A stretch of DNA of 58,043 nucleotides from CAZHZT01 sp964537285 (GTDB taxonomy: Bacteria > Bacteroidota > Bacteroidia > Chitinophagales > Saprospiraceae), in assembly GCA_964537285.1 (NCBI GenBank), contig CAZHZT010000023.1:1-58043 (forward strand), in the 5' to 3' direction. This document shows, piece after piece, positions 24,951 to 31,945 of the stretch. Position numbers and translations under genes: made by a program. How positions within the stretch are numbered: position 1 is the first letter of the stretch; each line of letters begins with the position of its first letter. The notes under the pieces are model-generated. The model saw only the letters and a program-made list of their open reading frames with translations. It made no database searches and was not told the DNA's origin.

Positions 24951-25514
24951 CTAGGTAAGAAGAGCCTCAATTACCTGCGCATAATGCTTATGCTCTAGCT
25001 TTTGAACTTTTTTAGCAATTTCTTCTGGTGTATCGGAAGGCTGAACAGGGCAACGGGCTTGAAAAATAATTTCTCCTTCATCGTAGTGCTCATTAACATA
25101 ATGGATCGTTATGCCACTTTCCGGCTCGCCAGCTGCTTTAACGGCTTTGTGTACATTAATTCCATACATGCCTTTTCCACCGTATTGGGGCAGAAGTGCT
25201 GGATGAATGTTGAGGATAGCATTAGGAAAAGCTTCTATTAAAGCCTTGGGGATAAGTTTCAAAAAGCCAGCTAGGATGATGTAATCAATATGGTGTTCAT
25301 TAAGTTTGGCCAGGACAGAGTCGCCCTCTTTGAGCATGGTTTTGTTGACCAGTAAGGTTGGAATGTTATGTTTCTCAGCAATTTGAAGTACCGGTGCCGA
25401 AGGATTATCTGAGACAATAAGGGCGGGGCGAATCTGTTGGTGGTTTTGAAAATACTCTACAATTCTTTGTACATTACTTCCTCGCCCAGAGGCAAATAAA
25501 GCTAAGTGAGTCAT
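24951..25514 (-). CDS. purN: Phosphoribosylglycinamide formyltransferase (GAR transformylase)
   Basis: A 187-aa enzyme of purine synthesis, transferring the formyl group of 10-formyl-tetrahydrofolate to GAR. The N-terminal ALFASGRGSNVQRIVEYF motif binds the phosphoribosyl group. The active-site region reads ILAGFLKLIPKALIEAFPN (about 80-98) followed by ILNIHPALLPQYGGKGMYG (about 100-118), with the catalytic Asn-Ile-His and the conserved GxxGMYG. SGITIHYVNEHYDEGEII supplies the catalytic aspartate. Length matches the family. The gene is flanked upstream by a palindrome of the GTTCTTTGACA family. Its TAG stop is followed by an 18-base sequence that recurs with one mismatch at 50229-50246. Confidence 0.94.
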   Translation of the reverse strand: MTHLALFASGRGSNVQRIVEYFQNHQQIRPALIVSDNPSAPVLQIAEKHNIPTLLVNKTMLKEGDSVLAKLNEHHIDYIILAGFLKLIPKALIEAFPNAILNIHPALLPQYGGKGMYGINVHKAVKAAGEPESGITIHYVNEHYDEGEIIFQARCPVQPSDTPEEIAKKVQKLEHKHYAQVIEALLT

Positions 25515-25530
25515 GTATTTAAAATTAAAG

Positions 25531-25639
25531 GTTCTTTGACATAAATTGTGGAAAATGGAACTTCAAAATGATAACCCTTTCAATCACAAGGGCATTCAAG
25601 GGTTATCATTTCGAAATTCCACACAATTTGTCAAAGAAC
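25531..25639. repeat. Long palindrome of the GTTCTTTGACA family, copy 2
   Basis: Nearly the same sequence as 549-657: the left arm starts GTTCTTTGACATAAATTGTG and the right arm ends CACACAATTTGTCAAAGAAC. The central CAATCACAAGGGCATTC region is inverted relative to copy 1 and matches the orientation of neither arm. It occupies the gap between purN and the next minus-strand gene. Confidence 0.8.
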
Positions 25640-25643
25640 GAAA

Positions 25644-27233
25644 TTAAAAGTTTAGCCAGCCAAATCGATAGTTTCTTCCGGATTCTGAATAAAGGAGCAT
25701 TCTGTTCCGACCAACTTGTCGACAAACTTTAGGCCTTACAATTTCTCCGTTTTGTGGAAGAATGGTAAGGGGAGAAGAACTTAACTTTCCTCCCTTTTTT
25801 ACAGAAGTAAGGTTAACGATACCATTTCTTCTTCCAAAAGAAGTGGCCCGACGGTTGCCTGAATTGAAATTGTTGATGTTGTCATTGTAAAGAAACATGA
25901 GTCGGTCAGAGGCTGTTATCATAGAATAAGAAGAAAAATAGCCTCCATCATTTTGGCTAACTTGTTTTTTAGGAACTCGAGCAACCCATTCTATATCCCC
26001 GGAAGGCTGAATGTTTATTACAATAATGTCATTATAATTGTAAAAATAATTGACGAAGAATCGGTTGGTGAAATAGTCATACTCTTCCCGGCGCTCTGTA
26101 AAATATTGTTCCGCAATAAGCACTGCCCCCCCATCCGTTCGAAGAATGAGATGTTTTAAGTCGTAATTATAAAGCTCAGCTTGTTTCCTTGTATTACCAG
26201 TAATTTCAGCTTTTTTGGCTTTCTCCTTTTTTCTGAGAGAAAGGTATTCGGTGAGGAATTCAAAGTCAAAAGCTTGTACACCACTACTAATTATATTCTG
26301 AGATTCCAGGCCGATGCGAATGTAACAGCTTCCTTTGATACTGTAGGAGTTTTTTTCAGAATAGAAGCCCGCGCAGATCAGGTCATCTTGGTTGCCGATC
26401 CGGAAGGTTAAATCTGTGATAAATTTGTCCCTGAGGTTGATGGGGTATTCCCTGACTTCTGAGCCATTTTCCCGGTATTCCAATACGATGTATTTATATG
26501 TAGGAGCTCCCTGACGGCGGTTGCGTTGATTATCTTCAAAAAGAACCCCAAGCAGGTAGACGTTCCCGTTTTGATCTATGCGATAATCTTCAATATTGAA
26601 ACGATTATGAGAATAGGGGAGAAGGACTTTTTTTTCCCATTTGAGCTGAAGGTTATCATCAAATACAAAAAAGGCAAACTGAGCTGGCGTATTTTTTTTA
26701 CCCGGAAATTCAGCACAAGCCAGGAGGTAGCTGCTGTCACTGGAAACCTGAATGCCAAAATCACCGCCATCATTGCCGGAATAGGTCACAAGCTCACCGA
26801 TTTTAGTGAGTTGTTTTGAGGGGGTAAGCGTTTTCTTTGAAACCGTCTGATAAAAAAGGTAATTTTTTCGGTGCTGACGATTGTGATAGGCCGTAAAGAA
26901 ATAAAGTTTTCCATTGAGCTTCAGCATTTCTTCGAAAGTTCGCTCTTTTCCTTTGTGTTTTAAACCGATCGTATTGCTTTTAACAAGTTCAAGTTGATTG
27001 TTAAACCGCTCTAAGATCACTTTTTGAGGGCCTTTATAATTGCTGACGTTTTTTTCTCTTAAGCTAAAGAAACCTTGTCTGTCCCAACTGACCACCTTAG
27101 TGAAAGTCGTTTGAGCAGGGGATGAAAATCCAGGACCCCATTGAACGCTGGTTGTTTGGCCAAATATTGGTATAAAGACCAGCAAGAAAAAGCCAGGGAA
27201 GATATATTTTTTTGGGAATGAAAGTAAAGTCAT
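25644..27233 (-). CDS. Exported protein of unknown function
   Basis: A 529-aa protein with an N-terminal signal peptide (about 1-25, FLLVFIPIFGQ) and a repetitive beta-rich body. Its strands follow patterns such as GKLYFFTAYHNR, SYLLACAEFPG, NVYLLGVLFEDN, DDLICAGFYSE and RLMFLYNDN, suggesting a beta-propeller. Charged linkers rich in Arg and Lys separate them. No sorting domain, lipobox or catalytic motif was seen. It follows purN on the minus strand but is separated from it by a palindrome, so co-regulation is unlikely. Proteins of this general kind are frequent in Saprospiria; I do not recognise a named family. Confidence 0.7.
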   Translation of the reverse strand: MTLLSFPKKYIFPGFFLLVFIPIFGQTTSVQWGPGFSSPAQTTFTKVVSWDRQGFFSLREKNVSNYKGPQKVILERFNNQLELVKSNTIGLKHKGKERTFEEMLKLNGKLYFFTAYHNRQHRKNYLFYQTVSKKTLTPSKQLTKIGELVTYSGNDGGDFGIQVSSDSSYLLACAEFPGKKNTPAQFAFFVFDDNLQLKWEKKVLLPYSHNRFNIEDYRIDQNGNVYLLGVLFEDNQRNRRQGAPTYKYIVLEYRENGSEVREYPINLRDKFITDLTFRIGNQDDLICAGFYSEKNSYSIKGSCYIRIGLESQNIISSGVQAFDFEFLTEYLSLRKKEKAKKAEITGNTRKQAELYNYDLKHLILRTDGGAVLIAEQYFTERREEYDYFTNRFFVNYFYNYNDIIVINIQPSGDIEWVARVPKKQVSQNDGGYFSSYSMITASDRLMFLYNDNINNFNSGNRRATSFGRRNGIVNLTSVKKGGKLSSSPLTILPQNGEIVRPKVCRQVGRNRMLLYSESGRNYRFGWLNF

Positions 27234-27252
27234 ATATGTAAAGCAATTTTGC

Positions 27253-27340
27253 CCGGCAAGGCCTTCGCTTTTTAAGTTTTATTCGAAAACTAGTTCTTTG
27301 ACAAATTGTGTGAAAACTTAAAAAGCGAAGGCCTTGCCGG
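27253..27340. repeat. Hairpin with a GTTCTTTGACAAATTGTGTG loop segment
   Basis: Perfect 25-bp arms (27253-27277 and 27316-27340; core AAGGCCTTCGC) enclose a 38-base loop containing GTTCTTTGACAAATTGTGTG, the same block that borders the palindromes at 549-657, 25531-25639 and 57991. Position is 3' of the PorD-family gene and 5' of the unknown exported gene. Confidence 0.75.
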
Positions 27341-27386
27341 TGAAAAAAATCTGTCGAGGGCAATGAACGGTCTTTTAAATAACTTT

Positions 27387-28292
27387 TCAGTTACCAATTC
27401 GTTCATATTTATTGGAATTGGAAGGATCCATATTCGACATGGACTTTTTCACCGCCAGTTTTTCTGAGCGGGTTCCCAGCTTAAAAATTTCGATGATCTC
27501 ATTGCTTTTGGCATTGGAGAATAATTGAATAATCATTGCGTTGGGATAATCTCTGCTGACCTTAGCAACTGTTTCCAGGCATTCCGCCAGCTTGGCGCGA
27601 CCGCCTTCCACATTTTCATACATGATATCTTTACCTTGCATGTGATATTCATAAAATGCCTGGCGAAAAGGGCGTACACGGGGGCTCAGTAAGTTTTCAA
27701 CCAACCAGTAGCGATTAACGTTCCCGTCAAGTTGTCGCCAGCCTCTTACATTTGCTGCGACGGTGGCAGGAACGGTATTCATAATTTCCTGTGCCGTAAG
27801 AAAATGAGGCTCTCCTCCGAAAGGAGAGAAGGAGTCATAATCCAGGCCGAGAATAATGTAGGCGTAAAAGGAAAGGATAGAAGTTAAATTGTCGTTGAAG
27901 GCATTTTTGGTATAAATTAACGGCTGGAAGAGGTCGTAATTAAAAGCAATGTCCTTATCGACATGATTAAGTAAAGGGGTTTCCTGGCTGGAGTTGAATA
28001 TGGGCCTTGAAGACTGTATGGCCATTTCAGCCAGGAAGCTATTTTCTGAAATTTCAGTAGTAATGGTCATTTGGATTTGAAACTTAATTCTTTCTTCCTG
28101 CTCGAATTCATCTTCGGTCCATACATTATTATTGTAAAACTCTTCGATGGCTGTTTCGAGTGATTTGAAAATCTTGGGGTCAGCTAGTTGCAGCTGTGGT
28201 GTATTAATACTTACTTCGGCCAGTAATTCCTGCGCCTGAATTTTGGTGGAGAATGCAAAGATGATAAGGATGAATAGCATTCGATATTTCAT
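27387..28292 (-). CDS. porD: Type IX secretion protein of the PorD family (DUF4835)
   Basis: A 301-aa exported protein with a signal peptide (about 1-21, ending KIQAQE). The mature start ELLAEVSINTPQLQLADPKIFKSL and the following acidic EFYNNNVWTEDEFEQEERI block are characteristic of DUF4835, which current annotation assigns to the T9SS protein PorD. Further conserved stretches are YAYIILGLDYDSFSPFGGEP (about 142-161) and the C-terminal AMIIQLFSNAKSNEIIEIF (about 252-270). It is the 3'-most gene of the minus-strand run bamD-rpoZ-coaBC-porD, an order frequently conserved in Bacteroidota. Its exact role in T9SS is not settled; the T9SS link fits the several T9SS cargo proteins nearby. Confidence 0.82.
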   Translation of the reverse strand: MKYRMLFILIIFAFSTKIQAQELLAEVSINTPQLQLADPKIFKSLETAIEEFYNNNVWTEDEFEQEERIKFQIQMTITTEISENSFLAEMAIQSSRPIFNSSQETPLLNHVDKDIAFNYDLFQPLIYTKNAFNDNLTSILSFYAYIILGLDYDSFSPFGGEPHFLTAQEIMNTVPATVAANVRGWRQLDGNVNRYWLVENLLSPRVRPFRQAFYEYHMQGKDIMYENVEGGRAKLAECLETVAKVSRDYPNAMIIQLFSNAKSNEIIEIFKLGTRSEKLAVKKSMSNMDPSNSNKYERIGN

Positions 28293-28315
28293 AGTAAAAA
28301 CGAGATTTAGATCGA

Positions 28316-29569
28316 TTAGTAAGTTGTGATTGAGTTCTGAGGAACGGGTAAAAGATATTGAATTAAACCATTAATAATATCTTCGGCCACTTCCTTTTTT
28401 GTTTTTAACTCAAAATTGTCGACCTTATTGTCTTTGTGAAGAATGGTAATTTTATTTGTATTATGTTTAAAGCCGGCGCCCTGGTCTTGTAAAGAATTGA
28501 GGACGATGAAATCGAAGTTCTTTTTAGCCCTTTTCTGCCGGGCATTTTCCAGCTCATTATTAGTTTCTAGTGCGAAGCCTACCAAGATCTGGCTATCTTG
28601 TTTTTGTATGCCGAGAGCCAGCGCTATATCCGGGTTTTTAACGAGCTCGATGGACATTGTATCGCCGGATTTCTTTATTTTTTGATCAGCTTTAAATTTC
28701 GGACGATAATCGGCAACTGCTGCGGCCAGGATGGCGGCATCGGCATTTGTAAAGTGTTGTAATGCGCTATCGTGCATTTCTTCTGCGGTTGTGACCGGGT
28801 GCACCTTTAGATTTGGATGTAAAGGAGGTGTGGCGGTGACGGGGCCGAGTATCAAATCGACTTTAGCTCCGCGGTTAATGCAAGCCTGTGCAAGGGCAAT
28901 GCCCATTTTCCCGGAGCTGTGGTTACTTATATAACGCACGGGGTCTATGGCTTCCACTGTAGGTCCCGCAGTTATTAAAATGGTTTTTCCCTCCAGTTTT
29001 TTTTCATAAGAGAAATAGTCTTTCAGGAAGGATAAGATATTTTCGGGTTCGGCCATACGGCCTTCTCCGACCAGGCCACTAGCCAGTTCTCCATGTTCTA
29101 CGGGGATGAGAATAGCATTATTTTTTTTTAATGTTTGGATGTTATTTTGGGAGGCAGGGTGTTTCCACATATCCACATCCATGGCAGGAGCGATAAAAAC
29201 TGGGCATCGAGCGGAGAGGTAAACGGCAGTTAGCATATTATCGCACAATCCGTTCGCCATTTTCGCCAATGTGTTGGCTGTGGCCGGGGCGACGATCATG
29301 GCGTCTGCCCAGAGCCCTAGTTCGACATGATTATTCCATTCTGCTTCGTTACTGACAGAGGAGAAAACCTGATTTTTGGAAAGGGTAGAAATCGTAAGAG
29401 GGCTAATAAAGTTCTTGGCATCGGGGGTCATTATGGCTTTTACGGAAGCGCCCGATTTAATAAAAAGCCTGACCAGTATAGCCGCTTTATAAGCGGCTAT
29501 ACTTCCAGAGATTCCGAGAAGTATTTTTTTTCCTTTTAGTGAAAAGGGAGGAATGTCATCCTTGATCAA
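28316..29569 (-). CDS. coaBC: Bifunctional phosphopantothenoylcysteine decarboxylase / phosphopantothenate-cysteine ligase
   Basis: A 417-aa coenzyme A synthesis enzyme. The N-terminal flavoprotein half (about 10-190; GKKILLGISGSIAAYKAAIL, then the WNNHVELGLWADAMIVAPAT segment with catalytic His) decarboxylates phosphopantothenoylcysteine. The active-site Cys and flavin contact lie in ANGLCDNMLTAV and APAMDVDMWKHPA. The C-terminal ligase half (about 195-405) begins GKTILITAGPTVEAIDPVRY and contains SGKMGIALAQACINRGA and ILAAAVADYRPKF. The gene overlaps rpoZ by 4 bases (ATGA type), so it is co-transcribed and probably translationally coupled. Length and domain order are standard. Confidence 0.96.
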   Translation of the reverse strand: MIKDDIPPFSLKGKKILLGISGSIAAYKAAILVRLFIKSGASVKAIMTPDAKNFISPLTISTLSKNQVFSSVSNEAEWNNHVELGLWADAMIVAPATANTLAKMANGLCDNMLTAVYLSARCPVFIAPAMDVDMWKHPASQNNIQTLKKNNAILIPVEHGELASGLVGEGRMAEPENILSFLKDYFSYEKKLEGKTILITAGPTVEAIDPVRYISNHSSGKMGIALAQACINRGAKVDLILGPVTATPPLHPNLKVHPVTTAEEMHDSALQHFTNADAAILAAAVADYRPKFKADQKIKKSGDTMSIELVKNPDIALALGIQKQDSQILVGFALETNNELENARQKRAKKNFDFIVLNSLQDQGAGFKHNTNKITILHKDNKVDNFELKTKKEVAEDIINGLIQYLLPVPQNSITTY

Positions 29570-29910
29570 AACTGGTCTTTTGTTTTGCGAGCTTTGTAAT
29601 GGAAATGAAGTTCATCGTTAAGAAATTCATCCGTAGCGATTAAAACAGGGTTGGGCAGGCGCTCGTAGAATTTAGAGATTTCAATCTGCTCCTTATTTTC
29701 TTGAACTTCTTCAATGGTTTCTGATTGAGTAGCAAACTCTTCCAGTTTGTTCAGGAGTTCCTGCTTGATGTCAACGGATATCTGGCGGGCTCTTTTAGTG
29801 ATGACGGTTAGAGTTTCGTAGATATTATGTGTATCTTTAACGAATTGGCCAATATCTCTTGCATCGATGTTAGGGTCAATATTTTGAGCTCTTTCTTTGA
29901 TATTCGACAT
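29566..29910 (-). CDS. rpoZ: RNA polymerase omega-subunit homologue (Bacteroidota type)
   Basis: A 114-aa protein with the omega/Rpb6-type helix seen as NIYETLTVITKRARQI (about residues 29-44), followed by a lysine/glutamate-rich helix and an FYERLPNPVLIATDEFL tail. Bacteroidota omega proteins are longer than those of proteobacteria and sit next to coaBC, as here. It lies 2 bases after bamD and overlaps coaBC by 4 bases. Recognition rests on context as much as on motif. Confidence 0.85.
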   Translation of the reverse strand: MSNIKERAQNIDPNIDARDIGQFVKDTHNIYETLTVITKRARQISVDIKQELLNKLEEFATQSETIEEVQENKEQIEISKFYERLPNPVLIATDEFLNDELHFHYKARKTKDQF

Positions 29911-29912
29911 AT

Positions 29913-30719
29913 TTAGTTGATTTCTTTTATTTTTTTTAAAGTATTTTTATAAATCGATTCCAGTTCTTTGTCATAGGAGCTTTGAGGATATTTTCGTCTG
30001 AAGTTGTCGTAGGTTTTCACTACATCCTCATAGCGTTCCATCTTTTTAGACGGGATGCTGTTAGAGGCGAGTAGGTAATGCGATTTCACGATCATGTAGC
30101 GTACTTCCTGGGCTTCCGGGCTTTCAGGGAAGTCTTTCAACAAGTTTTCGAAGGAGTGAACGGCAGATTGATATTGGCGTAGGTTGAAGTATAGTTCAGC
30201 CTCTACATATGCTTTTTTCTCGAGTTTTCTTCGGAGCTGATCAATTAAGGAATTACATTTTTCTACTTTATCACTTTGAGGGAAGGTATTGACAAAACTT
30301 TGAAAAGCTTCAATTGCCTTGTTTGAATACGTCTGATCTAGTCGATAAGTAGGAGACAAGTTGTAGTAAGAAAGTGCTGTCATATATTTCGCTTCTTCTC
30401 TGTAAGTACTGTTGGTATAGGTATCGGCGAAATTTTCGAAATAATAAGATGCCAGGATGTATTTCCCTAGATGATAATGCGTATAAGCGTACATAAAGCG
30501 CAATTGTTCTGCTTCTTTACGCGCCCTAAAGCTGTTAAGAATGAGTTCGATCAGTATTTGAGACCTTAGGAACTCTTTTTGATCGTAATATTCAATCGCT
30601 TTAGCGTAAATAGCTTCCGGGTCGGCTGAAGCTCTGACTTTTTCAAATTCAGACCGGCACCCGCTGGTAATTATCGATAATAAAACAAACGTGTAAAGAA
30701 ATAAAACTGTTCTTTTCAT
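29913..30719 (-). CDS. bamD: Outer membrane assembly lipoprotein BamD
   Basis: A 268-aa lipoprotein with a signal peptide and lipobox at LLSIITSGC (Cys near residue 21), followed by five TPR-like helix pairs: AIYAKAIEYYDQKEFLRSQI, YAYTHYHLGKYILASYYF, KAIEAFQSFVNTFPQS, AELYFNLRQYQSAVHSFENL and YEDVVKTYDNFRRKYPQS. BamD is the essential partner of BamA in inserting outer-membrane beta-barrels. Gene order with rpoZ, coaBC and porD is typical for Bacteroidota, linking outer-membrane assembly and secretion. It is first in the operon, so the promoter should lie in 30720-30927, in the divergent gap to ppgK. Confidence 0.93.
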   Translation of the reverse strand: MKRTVLFLYTFVLLSIITSGCRSEFEKVRASADPEAIYAKAIEYYDQKEFLRSQILIELILNSFRARKEAEQLRFMYAYTHYHLGKYILASYYFENFADTYTNSTYREEAKYMTALSYYNLSPTYRLDQTYSNKAIEAFQSFVNTFPQSDKVEKCNSLIDQLRRKLEKKAYVEAELYFNLRQYQSAVHSFENLLKDFPESPEAQEVRYMIVKSHYLLASNSIPSKKMERYEDVVKTYDNFRRKYPQSSYDKELESIYKNTLKKIKEIN

Positions 30720-30809
30720 AGAATCGCAAAATTAAGGGTATTGTTCTAATTATGCTAATTTTTTTCTTGAAAAGAGGAAAAAGAGCTTCAAAGCGTTGTA
30801 TAAAAAAAA

Positions 30810-30831
30810 CAGCGGATCAAAAGATCCGCTG
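30810..30831 (-). terminator. Orphan intrinsic terminator on the minus strand
   Basis: CAGCGGATC-AAAA-GATCCGCTG with 9-bp perfect arms; read on the minus strand it is followed by eight consecutive T, a textbook intrinsic terminator. It lies between divergent bamD and ppgK, where no minus-strand gene ends. It could stop an antisense or small RNA starting near 30850-31000, or insulate bamD from upstream transcription. Confidence 0.7.
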
Positions 30832-30927
30832 ATGGATTGGGAATAATGCTTTAAAATTAGGGAGGATGATTTCGTTTTCACGAAGATATGAAAAAAAATA
30901 ATATGTAAGCATATAAATTTAATTATT

Positions 30928-31674
30928 ATGAAAATATTAGGAATCGACGTTGGAGGCTCGGGGGTGAAAGGAGCCATTGTAGAAACCGAAACCGGAGAAA
31001 TGTTAACTGAACGATACAGAATCCCAACTCCAAAACCTTCTACTCCAAATAACCTGGCCAACACCATTAATGACCTGGTGGAACACTTTGATTATCAGGG
31101 GCCGGTAGGTTGTTGCTTTCCCGCTGTAATGATTGACGGGAAGCCCATGACTGCCAGCAATATTCACAAGTCCTGTATCGGCACTCCATTGGATAAATTA
31201 TTTGAGGAAAAAACAGGAAATCCATTTGTGATTTATAACGATGCAGATCTCGCAGGATTGGCGGAGATGAGGTTAGGGGCAGGTAAAGAGCTGAAAGGCT
31301 TGGTTGTGATGATTACAATCGGGACCGGCTTGGGAAGCGGCGTTTTTTATAATGGGGTATTGATCCCAAATTTTGAATTAGGAAGAATATTCGGAAAGGA
31401 CGGGCAACCCATAGAAATTTATGCGAGTGATAAGGCGAGAAAGGCCAATGATTTAAGCTGGGAGGAGTGGGGCCAGCGGTTTGATTTCTTTCTTAATTAT
31501 GTAAAACAGACGATCTGGCCGGATCATTTCATTCTGGGCGGCGGGGCAAGTAAAAAATATGAACTATTTAAAAATCAATTGACTCTGGATATTCCGGTTA
31601 AAATCGCCTATTTTAAGAATAATGCCGGTATCATTGGTGCGGCCTTGGAAGTTAAACATACCCTCAATAAGTAA
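30928..31674 (+). CDS. ppgK: Polyphosphate glucokinase (ROK family)
   Basis: A 248-aa sugar kinase. ATP/polyP-binding motif KILGIDVGGSGVKGAIVE at residues 2-19; the substrate loop and catalytic Asp lie in FVIYNDADLAGLAEMRLGAG (about 103-122), and the second phosphate motif MITIGTGLGSGVFYNG at about 131-146. The length, the missing cysteine-rich zinc motif of ordinary ROK glucokinases, and the C-terminal DHFILGGGASKKYELF stretch point to the polyphosphate-dependent branch. It phosphorylates glucose to glucose-6-phosphate at the expense of polyphosphate or ATP. It stands alone, followed by a nested hairpin. Confidence 0.9.
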   Translation: MKILGIDVGGSGVKGAIVETETGEMLTERYRIPTPKPSTPNNLANTINDLVEHFDYQGPVGCCFPAVMIDGKPMTASNIHKSCIGTPLDKLFEEKTGNPFVIYNDADLAGLAEMRLGAGKELKGLVVMITIGTGLGSGVFYNGVLIPNFELGRIFGKDGQPIEIYASDKARKANDLSWEEWGQRFDFFLNYVKQTIWPDHFILGGGASKKYELFKNQLTLDIPVKIAYFKNNAGIIGAALEVKHTLNK

Positions 31675-31694
31675 GTAAGGTTAAAATGGGTGTA

Positions 31695-31791
31695 TTTCAT
31701 TTTGTCGCTATTATTGAGAAGGTGTTTTCTTTAGAGAGAGGCACGCGGCAGCGTGCCTCTCTCTTTTCTTGCCGGCAGCGACAAAATGAAA
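31695..31791 (+). terminator. Nested hairpin downstream of ppgK
   Basis: Outer arms TTTCATTTTGTCGCT (31695-31709) and its complement (31777-31791) enclose an inner hairpin with 13-bp arms (31734-31746 / 31751-31763; GAGAGAGGCACGC) and a GGCA loop. It lies 20-115 bases after the ppgK stop and probably ends its transcript; the rest of 31792-31945 shows no other feature apart from a near-consensus TAACTTTA at about 31831. Confidence 0.65.
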
Positions 31792-31945
31792 TGCACACGT
31801 TAAAATCTTTGATGGTTTATAAAAAAAAGACTAACTTTATGTGCACTCCTTCTACAGAATAGGTCTAATAAACCGCAACGAGCAATTCATCTAAGCGCCC
31901 GGATATTGCGTTTGTTTCATCGCAACTTGCGTTAAACTATCATTA

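Noticed and set aside
30750..31067. 105-aa minus-strand ORF over the ppgK start
   Set aside because: It is antisense to conserved ppgK motifs and spans the intrinsic terminator.
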